38,668 nt of DNA from Acholeplasmataceae bacterium (GTDB lineage Bacteria; Bacillota_I; Bacilli_A; ML615J-28; CAG-313), in the NCBI GenBank assembly GCA_012838545.1, contig DUPC01000023.1, forward strand, positions 1 to 38,668, given 5' to 3'. This document shows positions 22,449-33,334 of the stretch, in pieces (the first letter of the stretch is position 1; every line of letters begins with the position of its first letter). The translations under genes and the position numbers were made by a program. The notes under the pieces are model-generated. The model was given only the letters and a program-made list of their open reading frames with translations, searched no databases and was not told the origin of the DNA.

Positions 22449-23459
22449 TTGTTGTCAGAACGCCAAATATTGGTTTTGAAAGCCATTGTCGAAGAATATG
22501 TTAGCACTAATGAACCGGTTGGTTCTCGGACGCTTTCGAAACGTCCGGATTTACCGTTTTCTCCCGCGACCATTCGCAATGATATGGCTGATTTGGAAGA
22601 AATGGGTTTTTTGGAAAAGACGCACACTTCCAGCGGGCGGATTCCTTCGGAAACGGGATATCGCTTATATGTTGAGCAAATCATGAAAGAAAAGCAAGAA
22701 CGCGAACTTGCTTTCCCAATGATTGACCAAATCTTTAGTCAGGCCAATATAACTCGTCAAGAAGCGATTACCGAATCGCTTAATTTGGTAGCGGATTTGA
22801 CGAATTATGCAGTGGTGGCACTCGGACAATCCGCAGAACATTCGCGAATCAAGAAGTTGGAGTTTATTTCGCTTCAGGAACGATTCGCTATCATCCTAAT
22901 GGTAACCGACCAAGGTTATGTGGAATCGAAAAAAATCATGCTTCCGGAAGGCATTAGTATTAAAGAAGTGGAACGCGTTGTTAAAGTATTAGACGAATTA
23001 TTGCATGATGTGATGATTACAGAAATTGAACTGCGTTTAAAAGAAGCATCCCAAAACGAAGAAATTTGCGATTTCTTATGTTATCGCGAAGAATTGATTG
23101 CTGCATTCGTTAACGCCTTTGTGGAAATGGCTTCCAATAAGTATCATATTGCGGGGAAGACCAATATTTTAGAACTGCCGGAGTTTCAGGATGTAAAGAA
23201 AGCTCGAGAGTTGTTTGAGGCAATTGATAATAAAGATATTTTCAAAGTCATCAAACTCGATAATTCCGGAATTACTGTTCGTATTGGTCAAGAAAACGAA
23301 ATCAAAGCAATGCAAAACTGTACCGTCATTACGGTACCATATACAAGTGCTTCAGGCGATCGCGGGGCGATATCGGTAATTGGTCCTACTAGGATGCAAT
23401 ATGACAAAGTCATTCCGATATTAGAATACATTGCATCAAACATCAAAAAAATCGTATAA
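22449..23459 (+). CDS. hrcA: Heat-inducible transcription repressor HrcA
   Basis: Repressor of class I heat-shock genes that binds CIRCE and needs GroEL to stay active. The N-terminal winged helix contains VGSRTLSKRPDLPFSPATIR and MADLEEMGFLEKTHTSSGR, nearly invariant in HrcA. The rest is the GAF-like dimerisation domain, ending VTVPYTSASGDRGAISVIGP-like (here ITVPYTSASGDRGA). I place the start at TTG 22449: AAGGAG lies 9 nt upstream and the N-terminus (LLSERQILVLK) then aligns with known HrcA. ATG 22416 would fall within a few bases of the expected transcript start and has no ribosome site. Length is 336 residues. Confidence 0.96.
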   Translation: MLSERQILVLKAIVEEYVSTNEPVGSRTLSKRPDLPFSPATIRNDMADLEEMGFLEKTHTSSGRIPSETGYRLYVEQIMKEKQERELAFPMIDQIFSQANITRQEAITESLNLVADLTNYAVVALGQSAEHSRIKKLEFISLQERFAIILMVTDQGYVESKKIMLPEGISIKEVERVVKVLDELLHDVMITEIELRLKEASQNEEICDFLCYREELIAAFVNAFVEMASNKYHIAGKTNILELPEFQDVKKARELFEAIDNKDIFKVIKLDNSGITVRIGQENEIKAMQNCTVITVPYTSASGDRGAISVIGPTRMQYDKVIPILEYIASNIKKIV

Positions 23460-23487
23460 ACCCAACGTGTAGCTAAAGGAGGTAAGA

Positions 23488-25939
<2,452 letters not shown>

Positions 25940-25976
25940 ATTGTTAAAAACCATATAGAAACGGAGGGGCCGAACG

Positions 25977-27086
25977 ATGGCAACTAAACGTGATTACTAT
26001 GAAATATTAGATGTTCCTAAAAGTGCAAGTGAAGATGAGATAAAAAAAGCGTATCGGACCCTTGCCAAAAAGTATCATCCCGATGTTAGTTCCGATCCAA
26101 ACGCTACGGAAAAATTTAAAGAGATTCAAGAAGCTTATGAAGTTTTAAGCGACCCCGCAAAACGCCAAAATTACGACCGTTACGGTCATGAAGACCCAAC
26201 CATGGGTGGCATGGGCGGTTTTAGCGGTTTCAGTGGCTTTGGAGGCTTTGAAGATATTTTTGCCAATATCTTTGGCGGTGGTCGTCGGAGCGACCCATCC
26301 GGTCCTCGAAAAGGTAAAGATTTAAGCATCAATATTACCATTACGTTTGAAGAAGCAGCTTTTGGCGTAAAGAAACCGATTCACATTACTCGTTTTGAGG
26401 AATGTAGCACTTGTGGCGGAACAGGGGCTTTTTCGCGTCAAGACATATCGACTTGTACCCGCTGTGGTGGGCGCGGTCGGGTAATCATCGAACAAACAAC
26501 CTTCCTTGGTCGTATGCAAACCGAAACCACGTGTTCCGAATGTCGGGGAACCGGTCGCAAAATCAGAAAAGCGTGCGAAACATGCCATGGCGCCGGTCGG
26601 ATGAAAAAAGATGCTACAATCAGCGTCAATATCCCAGCCGGTATCGAAGATGACCAAACAATTCGGTTATCCGGTCAAGGGGAAGCTGGCCACAACGGTG
26701 GACCAAGCGGCGACTTGTATATCAATGTAACCGTAAAGGACCATGAAATTTTTGAGCGCGAAGGCAATGACATCATTCTCCAAATGCCGATTACATTTAG
26801 CCAAGCAGCCTTAGGAACCACTTTGGAAGTCAAAACACTCCATGGTATGGTCGCATTGAAAATACCGCCTGGAACGCAAACAGGCACAAAGTTTAAGTTG
26901 ATAGGAAAAGGAATATCCAGTCAAACCACAGGTAGGACCGGTAATCAATATGTCATTGTTACGGTTGTCACTCCAACTAAATTGACCAGCAATCAAAAGG
27001 AACTATTCCAAAAATTAAGCAAAACCGATGAAACCGCTGGGAACAAGTGGTCTGACCGAATCAAACGTTTCTTTTCCAACAAATAA
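25977..27086 (+). CDS. dnaJ: Chaperone DnaJ (Hsp40)
   Basis: A 369-residue class A Hsp40. The J domain contains the HPD motif (KKYHPDV, about residues 32-38) and [22 protein letters not shown] glycine/phenylalanine-rich linker follows ([12 protein letters not shown]). Four zinc-finger repeats are intact: [24 protein letters not shown] and CETCHGAG. The C-terminal substrate domains complete it. The gap to dnaK is 37 nt with GGAGGGG before the start, so it shares the CIRCE-controlled transcript, which ends at the terminator just downstream. Confidence 0.99.
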   Translation: MATKRDYYEILDVPKSASEDEIKKAYRTLAKKYHPDVSSDPNATEKFKEIQEAYEVLSDPAKRQNYDRYGHEDPTMGGMGGFSGFSGFGGFEDIFANIFGGGRRSDPSGPRKGKDLSINITITFEEAAFGVKKPIHITRFEECSTCGGTGAFSRQDISTCTRCGGRGRVIIEQTTFLGRMQTETTCSECRGTGRKIRKACETCHGAGRMKKDATISVNIPAGIEDDQTIRLSGQGEAGHNGGPSGDLYINVTVKDHEIFEREGNDIILQMPITFSQAALGTTLEVKTLHGMVALKIPPGTQTGTKFKLIGKGISSQTTGRTGNQYVIVTVVTPTKLTSNQKELFQKLSKTDETAGNKWSDRIKRFFSNK

Positions 27087-27099
27087 TATTAATCTCTCA

Positions 27100-27135
27100 G
27101 AGTCTAAAGTTTGCCCTTTAGGCTCTTTTTTTTTT
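27100..27135 (+). terminator. Terminator of the chaperone operon
   Basis: GAGTCTAAAG (27100-27109) pairs with CTTTAGGCTC (27116-27125, one G-T pair), followed by ten T. Confidence 0.92.
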
Positions 27136-27173
27136 GCCGAAAGTGTAAAATAGGTGATAATTATGGCCGAATA

Positions 27174-27182
27174 TGGTACAAT
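27174..27182 (+). promoter_or_regulatory. Extended -10 promoter for rsmE-mtaB
   Basis: TGGTACAAT at 27174-27182, 27 bp before the rsmE start; the -35 is weak. Confidence 0.5.
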
Positions 27183-27208
27183 AATTAAATAAAAGGAAGA
27201 CTGATGTT

Positions 27209-27952
27209 ATGCAACGTTATTTTGTTGAACAAATAAACATTCAAGAAAAAAGAGCTGTATTGCTTCCTAGCGATGCTTATCATGTCCAAAAAGTGATGAG
27301 GATGCAGGTAAAAGATTCCGTCATCGTATGTCATGAAACGGAAGGGACTTTTTTAGGTAAACTTATCAAATTGACCCCAAACGAAGCAATCGTAGAATTG
27401 AACGGAAAAATTGAAGAAAACAATGAACTACCGCTTGATGTTACAATCGCCCACGGATTGGTACGAAGAGAAAAAATGGAATTTGTGATTGAATCATGTG
27501 TTGCCTTAGGGGCCAAAGCTTATATTCCCATTTTTATGAACCGCTCTACCGCAAAATGGCAAGAGGAAAAAGGCGAAAAGAAAGAAGCACGAATCAACAA
27601 AATTATCAAAGAAGCATCCGAACAATCCCATCGAAACCGTTTGATGAAATTTATCAAACCGCTTACTATTCCGGAATTAATCAAAGAAAAAGCCAATTTC
27701 GACTTATGTCTGTTTGCCTATGAAGATTCTCCGACAGACGATGTAAATCTAAAAAAACATTTATCTATTGACAATATGAAAAGCCTACTGGTATTATTTG
27801 GTCCAGAAGGCGGCTTTGACGAAAAAGAAGTGGAGATTTTAACCGAAGCGGGCTTTATCCCTATTACTTTAGGCAAAAGAATCCTTCGGACGGAACTTGC
27901 GCCTTTATTATTATTGAGTGCCATTGTTTATCAGAAAGAGTTAAAAGCATGA
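27209..27952 (+). CDS. rsmE: 16S rRNA m3U1498 methyltransferase RsmE
   Basis: A 247-residue SPOUT-class methyltransferase that makes N3-methyluridine at 16S position 1498. The N-terminal PUA-like domain is followed by the knotted SPOUT domain with LVRREKMEFVIESCVALGA, RINKIIKEASEQSHRN, LLVLFGPEGGFDEKEVE and ITLGKRILRTELAPLL, all RsmE signatures. Its stop overlaps the mtaB start as ATGA. In Bacillus, prmA stands between dnaJ and rsmE; here it is missing and rsmE has its own promoter after the dnaJ terminator. Confidence 0.96.
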   Translation: MQRYFVEQINIQEKRAVLLPSDAYHVQKVMRMQVKDSVIVCHETEGTFLGKLIKLTPNEAIVELNGKIEENNELPLDVTIAHGLVRREKMEFVIESCVALGAKAYIPIFMNRSTAKWQEEKGEKKEARINKIIKEASEQSHRNRLMKFIKPLTIPELIKEKANFDLCLFAYEDSPTDDVNLKKHLSIDNMKSLLVLFGPEGGFDEKEVEILTEAGFIPITLGKRILRTELAPLLLLSAIVYQKELKA

Positions 27953-29298
27953 ATATAGAAAGCGAAAAAAACACAACCATAAAATTTAAAATCCATACCT
28001 TGGGTTGCAAGGTAAATCTATATGAATCGGAAGCGGTTAGTTCCCAATTAGGGGAAGCCGGATGGCAGTGGACCGATAATGACGCAGAAGCTGATGTCCA
28101 AATCATCAATACTTGTACGGTAACGAAGACATCCGATGCCAAAAGCCGAAAGTTGATACGCTCCTTAATCCGCAAGAACCCCGCAGCTATCATGGTGGTT
28201 ATGGGATGCTATTCGCAAATTGCTCCTGAGGAAGTAATCGCTATCGAAGGCGTCGATATTGTGCTGGGCAGTAGCGGAAAAAGCAAAATTATCGATTATG
28301 TAAAAGAGTTTCAAAAAACCAAAATTAAACGCCATTACCAAAAGTCAATTGAAGAGTATCAAACTTTCGAAGAATTAAAAATGGGTCGTCTTCAAAAACA
28401 TACCCGGGGTTTTATAAAAATCCAAGACGGATGTGAAAATTTCTGCAGTTACTGCTTAATCCCTTATGCAAGAGGACCAATCAGGAGCCGCGATATGACA
28501 AGTGTTTTGGAAGAAATAAAGAACCTTGTGGATAGCGGGGTAAAGGAAGTAATCTTATCGGGAATCAATACCGGCACTTACGGAAAAGATTTAGGCAACA
28601 TCACATTGGCGGAATTGGTTGACAGTATTTTGTCGACTTTTCCTCAATTGGCACGCCTTCGTTTATCTTCGATTGAATTGTTGGAAATCACCGATGAATT
28701 GTTGGCGCTTTTCAGAAAATATCCCGAGCGATTGGCAAAGCTTTTGCACATTCCTCTTCAAGCAGGCTCAGACAGCGTTTTAAAACGGATGAACCGTAGG
28801 TATACTACTTTAGAATATGAAAACCGGATAAAGGAAATACGTTCTCTTATTCCCGATATTGCCATTACTACCGATTGTTTAGGGGGCTTTGTGGGCGAAA
28901 CCGAAGCGGAACATCAAGAAGCCATTGACTTTATCAACAGAATCGGGTTTGCGCAAATGCATATTTTCCCTTATTCCCGTCGAAAAGGAACCAAAGCGGA
29001 TACTTTAAACGGCCATCTCGCGCCAGAAATAATTGAAGAAAGAACAAGGACATTGCTTAAACTAAGCAGTGCCTTAAAACAAGAGTATCAAGAACGTTTT
29101 ATCGATTCAACTCAATTGGTGTTGTTCGAAAACCGAAAGCAAGGGTTATGGCGCGGTTATTCCTCAAACTACATTGAAGTATTTGTGGAGGATGAAAAGG
29201 ACTTAACCAATTTGCTATTACCGGTTAAGTTAGAACAAATTATCAATGGGCAAGTCATCGGCAAGTTAATAGGAGGTGTTGATGATGGCATTTACTGA
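27949..29298 (+). CDS. mtaB: tRNA t6A37 methylthiotransferase MtaB
   Basis: A 449-residue radical-SAM methylthiotransferase converting t6A to ms2t6A at tRNA position 37. The N-terminal UPF0004 domain has the three auxiliary-cluster cysteines in HTLGCKVNLYES, INTCTV and MGCYSQ. The radical-SAM triad is CENFCSYC (about 163-170), with CLIPYARGPIRSR after it. The C-terminal TRAM-like region completes it. It follows rsmE with a 4-nt overlap and overlaps the reading frame of cshB by 14 nt, indicating a transcript that continues into the helicase. Confidence 0.96.
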   Translation: MNIESEKNTTIKFKIHTLGCKVNLYESEAVSSQLGEAGWQWTDNDAEADVQIINTCTVTKTSDAKSRKLIRSLIRKNPAAIMVVMGCYSQIAPEEVIAIEGVDIVLGSSGKSKIIDYVKEFQKTKIKRHYQKSIEEYQTFEELKMGRLQKHTRGFIKIQDGCENFCSYCLIPYARGPIRSRDMTSVLEEIKNLVDSGVKEVILSGINTGTYGKDLGNITLAELVDSILSTFPQLARLRLSSIELLEITDELLALFRKYPERLAKLLHIPLQAGSDSVLKRMNRRYTTLEYENRIKEIRSLIPDIAITTDCLGGFVGETEAEHQEAIDFINRIGFAQMHIFPYSRRKGTKADTLNGHLAPEIIEERTRTLLKLSSALKQEYQERFIDSTQLVLFENRKQGLWRGYSSNYIEVFVEDEKDLTNLLLPVKLEQIINGQVIGKLIGGVDDGIY

Positions 29299-30604
29299 TT
29301 ATCGGTTTAAACCCTTTATTAACGAAACACTACAGGATATCGGTTTTGTGGAAGAAACCAAAGTCCAAAAAGCCGTAATTTCCCGAGCTTTAATAGGCGA
29401 AAATTTGGTTGTCGAAAGCGCAACCGGAAGCGGTAAAACACATGCTTTTTTGCTTCCGATTATGCAACAAATCGATGTAACGAAACCGCTTGTGCAAGCT
29501 TTGATTTTATCACCGACCCGGGAACTTGCCATGCAATTATTTGAAGTCGCAAGCAAATTCCCAAAAAACAATAATGATTTAGATATTCGCCTGGCGATTG
29601 GGGGAACTTCTCGCGAACAAGAAATTAAACGCTTTGAAATGTCCCAACCCCATATCGTGATCGGGACAGTTGGCCGTATTCTGGATTTGGCGATTGCCAC
29701 CAATGTCTTGAAAATCTATACTTCCCAAATCGTGGTAATCGATGAAGCGGACATGGTTTTGGATGGCAGAGGTTTAGAAGAAGTCGACCAAGTTTTAGCG
29801 GTAATCCCCAAACCCCAATTCATGTTGTTTAGCGCTACCATCCCTAAGGCGATGCGGCACTTTATGAATCGGTATTTAGAGGGTGTAAAAGAAATTGTCA
29901 TCAGCGAACCGCAGTTGACCAAAGCAACAATCGAACACCTCTTTATCCCAACGAAAGCCAAGAACAAAGAAGAAGTGTTGATTTTGTTGTTAAAAATTAT
30001 TAACCCGTTTTTAGCATTGATTTTTGTCAATAAAGTCGAGGATGTCGATTTCCTTGCTAAGTTTATCGCCACCCACGGATACCAAGTAGGTGTTATCCAC
30101 GGGAATTTGGACGACCGTGTCCGCCGGCAAACCCTAAAAAGAATCAAAGATCTCCGCTATCAATATGTGGTGGCATCCGACATCGCTTCCCGCGGCATCG
30201 ATATTGAAGGGGTAAGCCATGTCATCAACTTTGATTTGCCGCTTGACGTCGAGTTTTATGTTCATCGAACCGGTAGGACAGCGCGGTTTGATATGAGTGG
30301 CCAAGCCATCAGTTTATACGATTACGATGACAAAAAATACGTCAACGAACTCAAGAAGAAAGGCCTAAACCCGGTTTTTGTGAAAATTACTTCCCAAGGG
30401 TTGGAACCTACCATTCTTAAAGAAGGAAAACCTTCTGGAAAGATTAAACAATTTGAAGCCTTGGTTCACGCAAAAACACCGATGCCGAAAAAGGTAAAAC
30501 CAGGTTACAAAAAGAAACGCAAAGAAAAAATCTTAAAAGAAATTCGCACGCTTAAGCGTGAGTATGTAAGCAATATCTATAGGAAGAAAAAGAAATATGA
30601 ATAG
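29285..30604 (+). CDS. cshB: DEAD-box RNA helicase (CshB-like)
   Basis: A 439-residue DEAD-box helicase. Motifs in order: Q-motif-like VQKAVISRAL, Walker A SATGSGKT, PTRELA, the DEAD box DEAD in VVIDEADMV, SAT, and C-terminal ASRGIDIEGV and HRTGRTARFD. A short basic tail (KKRKEKILKEIRTLKREYVS) follows. The cshB-nfo order matches Bacillus yqfR-yqfS. CshB-type helicases act in cold-shock RNA remodelling and ribosome assembly. ATG 29285 is 8 nt after AGGAGG; ATG 29282 just before it is nearly as good. Its end overlaps the nfo start by 8 nt. Confidence 0.93.
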   Translation: MAFTDYRFKPFINETLQDIGFVEETKVQKAVISRALIGENLVVESATGSGKTHAFLLPIMQQIDVTKPLVQALILSPTRELAMQLFEVASKFPKNNNDLDIRLAIGGTSREQEIKRFEMSQPHIVIGTVGRILDLAIATNVLKIYTSQIVVIDEADMVLDGRGLEEVDQVLAVIPKPQFMLFSATIPKAMRHFMNRYLEGVKEIVISEPQLTKATIEHLFIPTKAKNKEEVLILLLKIINPFLALIFVNKVEDVDFLAKFIATHGYQVGVIHGNLDDRVRRQTLKRIKDLRYQYVVASDIASRGIDIEGVSHVINFDLPLDVEFYVHRTGRTARFDMSGQAISLYDYDDKKYVNELKKKGLNPVFVKITSQGLEPTILKEGKPSGKIKQFEALVHAKTPMPKKVKPGYKKKRKEKILKEIRTLKREYVSNIYRKKKKYE

Positions 30605-31514
30605 TACATTGAAAATAGGATCACATGTGGAAAATAGCGGCGCTTGGATGTTACTTGGAAGCGTCAGGGAAACCATTGCTAATGGCGCTAACGCTATGAT
30701 GTTTTATTTGGGTGCTCCCCAAAACACATATCGCAAACCCGCAAGCGAACTAAAGATTGAGGCGATGCATGAAGCGATGAATAAACACGGGTTATCCATG
30801 GATGATGTTGTCGTGCATGCCCCTTATATCGTAAACCTTGCTCAAAGCGATGATGCCAAGTGGCAATTTGCCATCGATTTCTTGACCCGCGAAGTGCGTT
30901 TGGCGACCATTGTCAAAGCAAAGTATCTCGTCATTCACCCCGGCGCCCATGTCGGAATGGGAGTCGAATACGGCTTGAAGCGAATTGCCGAGGGCATTAA
31001 ACAAATTATTGCCAATACTCCTGAATCTGATGTAGTAATTTTGTTGGAAACGATGGCGGGAAAAGGTACGGAATGTGGAAAAACTTTTGAAGAAATCAAA
31101 ACATTGCTGGATTTAATCGATAATCCCAAGCGTAACGGCGTTTGTTTTGATACTTGTCATGTGCATGATGCAGGGTACGATATTGTCAACGATTATGAAG
31201 GGGTTAAACAAATGTTTGATTCCATCGTCGGTTTGGACAAAATTAAAGTAATTCACTTAAATGATTCCAAAAACGTAAGGGGCGCAAAAAAAGACCGTCA
31301 CGAAAATATTGGGTTTGGCATGATAGGTTTTGACGCCTTAATGCGTGTAGTTTATGATGAAACATTCCAGACAATTCCGAAAATATTGGAAACCCCTTAT
31401 ATCGAAACAACCAACGGCACAGAAGTTTCGCCTTATCGGGCAGAAATCGCCATGATTAAAGCCAAAACTTTTAATCCCACATTAATCGAAGAATTAAAAA
31501 AGGAAGCCATCTAA
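30597..31514 (+). CDS. nfo: Endonuclease IV (AP endonuclease)
   Basis: A 305-residue Nfo-type AP endonuclease that cuts abasic sites 5' of the lesion in base-excision repair. The TIM-barrel zinc ligands are in HAPYIVNLA, VIHPGAHVG, LLETMAGKGTE, FDTCHVHDAGYD, VIHLNDSKN and DRHENIGFG, all intact. It overlaps cshB by 8 nt. The gene ends just before a terminator shared with the converging ispG. Confidence 0.98.
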   Translation: MNSTLKIGSHVENSGAWMLLGSVRETIANGANAMMFYLGAPQNTYRKPASELKIEAMHEAMNKHGLSMDDVVVHAPYIVNLAQSDDAKWQFAIDFLTREVRLATIVKAKYLVIHPGAHVGMGVEYGLKRIAEGIKQIIANTPESDVVILLETMAGKGTECGKTFEEIKTLLDLIDNPKRNGVCFDTCHVHDAGYDIVNDYEGVKQMFDSIVGLDKIKVIHLNDSKNVRGAKKDRHENIGFGMIGFDALMRVVYDETFQTIPKILETPYIETTNGTEVSPYRAEIAMIKAKTFNPTLIEELKKEAI

Positions 31515-31519
31515 TAAAA

Positions 31520-31550
31520 AAATGAGGAAAGCGATTTTTCCTCATTTATT
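31520..31550. terminator. Bidirectional terminator between nfo and ispG
   Basis: AAATGAGGAAA (31520-31530) pairs with TTTCCTCATTT (31537-31547); A and T runs on both sides. Confidence 0.88.
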
Positions 31551-32592
31551 ATTTATTTGTTTTTTCCATGGCAAGTTCCAGGATTTCTTGTTTTAAGACA
31601 GGGATAATTTCCTCCTCGGCTAGTTTTCGAACGATTTGTCCTTTTTTAAAGAGCACCGCCGCATTCCTCCCTCCTGCTATCCCAATATCTGCATCCTTAG
31701 CTTCGCCTGGACCGTTGACCACACAGCCCATGATAGCCACTTTTAAAGGGACTTTAATGGTGGCAAGAAACGGTTCGATTTCGGAAACAATATGCATCAT
31801 ATTGTAACTGGTGCGACCGCAGGTCGGACAACTGATAAGCGTTGGTTCGTCAATTTTGCCGAACATTTTTAAGATTCCTTTTGCGACCTCGATTTCCGGA
31901 ACGGGATTGCCTGTTAAAGATATGCGAATCGTATCACCGATTCCTTCTTTTACAAGGGTTCCCAAGGCATAACTGGAACGAATTGCTCCGCTTAAAAGGG
32001 TCCCGGCTTCGGTTAAACCGATATGAAGGGGATAAGAGAAGGTTTGGGAAGCCAAGCGGTTTGCCTCAATCGTAGTTTCAATATTGGTGGTTTTGATGCT
32101 AATGCAGATATCGTAGAAGCCGAGGTTTTCCAAGATATCGACATGCTCTTTGGCGCTTGCCACAAGGTTTTCCGCTGTCACCGAGTCGTATTTGGAATCA
32201 AGGGATCCTCCGTTAATGCCTATCCGTATCGGGATTTGCTTTTCTTGGCAAGAATATACCACTGCTTTGATGTGGTCAATGTTTTTGATATTGCCGGGGT
32301 TTAAACGAAGTTTATCGATGCCGTTTTCGATGGCCATAAGCGCTAAACGATAATCGAAATGGATATCGGCTACCAGCGGAACCGAAACCTTTTGTTTAAT
32401 TTCCGGTATTGCTCGGGCATCTTTTTCGTCGACGATAGCCAGACGCACAATATCGGCTCCCGCTTTTTCCAAAGCTTTGATTTGCTTGACGGTAGCTTGT
32501 ACATCGGCGGTTTTGGTATTGGTCATGCTTTGAATGGCGATTGGTTCGCCACCCCCGATATAGAGATTTCCTATTTTGATTTTTTTGGTCAT
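31549..32592 (-). CDS. ispG: 4-hydroxy-3-methylbut-2-en-1-yl diphosphate synthase IspG
   Basis: A 347-residue IspG, the [4Fe-4S] enzyme of the MEP isoprenoid pathway that converts MEcPP to HMBPP. Signatures are GGGEPIAIQSMTNTKT at the N-terminus, VADIHFDYRLAL, LRLNPGNI, and cluster ligands in CPTCGR and the later GCVVNGPGEAKDAD. It shows that this organism makes isoprenoids by the non-mevalonate route. AAAGGACTG precedes ATG 32592. In B. subtilis ispG (yqfY) is also near cshB-nfo, but the genes in between are absent here and the orientation is opposite. Confidence 0.98.
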   Translation of the reverse strand: MTKKIKIGNLYIGGGEPIAIQSMTNTKTADVQATVKQIKALEKAGADIVRLAIVDEKDARAIPEIKQKVSVPLVADIHFDYRLALMAIENGIDKLRLNPGNIKNIDHIKAVVYSCQEKQIPIRIGINGGSLDSKYDSVTAENLVASAKEHVDILENLGFYDICISIKTTNIETTIEANRLASQTFSYPLHIGLTEAGTLLSGAIRSSYALGTLVKEGIGDTIRISLTGNPVPEIEVAKGILKMFGKIDEPTLISCPTCGRTSYNMMHIVSEIEPFLATIKVPLKVAIMGCVVNGPGEAKDADIGIAGGRNAAVLFKKGQIVRKLAEEEIIPVLKQEILELAMEKTNK

Positions 32593-32620
32593 AAAATCAG
32601 TCCTTTATTAATCTAGAAAT

Positions 32621-32629
32621 AGTATAACA
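32621..32629 (-). promoter_or_regulatory. Extended -10 promoter for ispG
   Basis: On the minus strand TGTTATACT (32629 down to 32621), about 30 bp before the start. Confidence 0.6.
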
Positions 32630-32635
32630 TAAAAA

Positions 32636-32673
32636 TAAAAAATTAAGCATCAAAAGCAATGCTTAATTTTTTT
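32636..32673 (-). terminator. Terminator of the HTH gene, overlapping its stop codon
   Basis: On the minus strand AAAAATTAAGCAT and ATGCTTAATTTTT form a long perfect stem around an 8-nt loop. The stop codon of the HTH gene (32665-32663) lies inside the first arm. Confidence 0.85.
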
Positions 32674-33190
32674 CTTTGCTAGATTTTATATCCTTAGCTG
32701 AAGTTGTAACCATTGTTTTTTTCGTCTTCTTTTTCTTGCGCTGCGGGCTGCGAATTCTGGCTCTTCTTAAAAAATTGTAAATCGTGCTGCGCGAAGCTTC
32801 AATATTGTATTCCTTTTGAACAATGCGGGCGAATTCACTAAAGTTTGTTCCGCGATATTCTTTCCGATATAACTTAACAATAAATTCGCTTATCTCTCCA
32901 TCTATCGCATTGTAGGGTTTATAATATTTGTTTTTATGAATAACACCTTCAGAACCTTGTTCGAGTACTTGGCGTTTTAAATTTCTCACTTGGCGAGTAG
33001 TAATCCCCAACATTTTAGCTGCTTTCGTTCCGTTGATTTCCCCTTCTATAAGGCGAGTAATGACCCGTAATTTTTTGCGTTCAGCTCTCGACATTTTCTT
33101 TTTCGGCTTCGGTGCAACTTCAGTTGTGTTAAGCGGTAAATTGCCTGGTATTGTTTCTTGGGTATTCACCGTACTTTTAACTTCATCCAT
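32663..33190 (-). CDS. Double helix-turn-helix protein resembling a transposase DNA-binding region
   Basis: A 175-residue, strongly basic protein. Residues about 34-75 form a first helix-turn-helix (ITRLIEGEINGTKAAKMLGI, then TTRQVRNLKRQV), and residues about 100-147 a second (YRGTNFSEFARIVQKEYNIE, then ASRSTIYNFLRRARI). This tandem layout, with GSEGVIHKNKYYKP between, is that of the N-terminal end of ISNCY/IS1202-type transposases. The catalytic DDE domain is absent and the protein ends in a lysine-rich tail. No inverted repeats or remnants flank it, and it has its own promoter, ribosome site (AAGAGGT) and terminator. It therefore looks like a domesticated DNA-binding protein rather than a broken element. 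Targets are unknown. Confidence 0.78.
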   Translation of the reverse strand: MDEVKSTVNTQETIPGNLPLNTTEVAPKPKKKMSRAERKKLRVITRLIEGEINGTKAAKMLGITTRQVRNLKRQVLEQGSEGVIHKNKYYKPYNAIDGEISEFIVKLYRKEYRGTNFSEFARIVQKEYNIEASRSTIYNFLRRARIRSPQRKKKKTKKTMVTTSAKDIKSSKEKN

Positions 33191-33229
33191 ATTATTACCT
33201 CTTCAATTTATTTATATTAGTCAATAAAT

Positions 33230-33258
33230 ATCTTAACATATTAGCGCTTTTTTTTCAA
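33230..33258 (-). promoter_or_regulatory. Promoter of the transposase-like HTH gene
   Basis: On the minus strand TTGAAA (33258-33253), 17-bp spacer, TAAGAT (33235-33230) with an extended TGT. Confidence 0.6.
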
Positions 33259-33310
33259 ATTAAATGATTATAAAATAAAAAGTTAATATTCTGAAAAAAT
33301 TACTTAAATT

Positions 33311-33319
33311 TGCTATAAT
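33311..33319 (+). promoter_or_regulatory. Extended -10 promoter for the rluA-like gene
   Basis: TGCTATAAT at 33311-33319, with only a weak -35. Confidence 0.6.
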
Positions 33320-33334
33320 AATAAAGGTGATTTG

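Noticed and set aside
32636-33190. Insertion sequence around the transposase-like HTH gene
   Set aside because: No terminal inverted repeats, target duplications or catalytic domain could be seen; the paired arms at the 3' end are an ordinary terminator.
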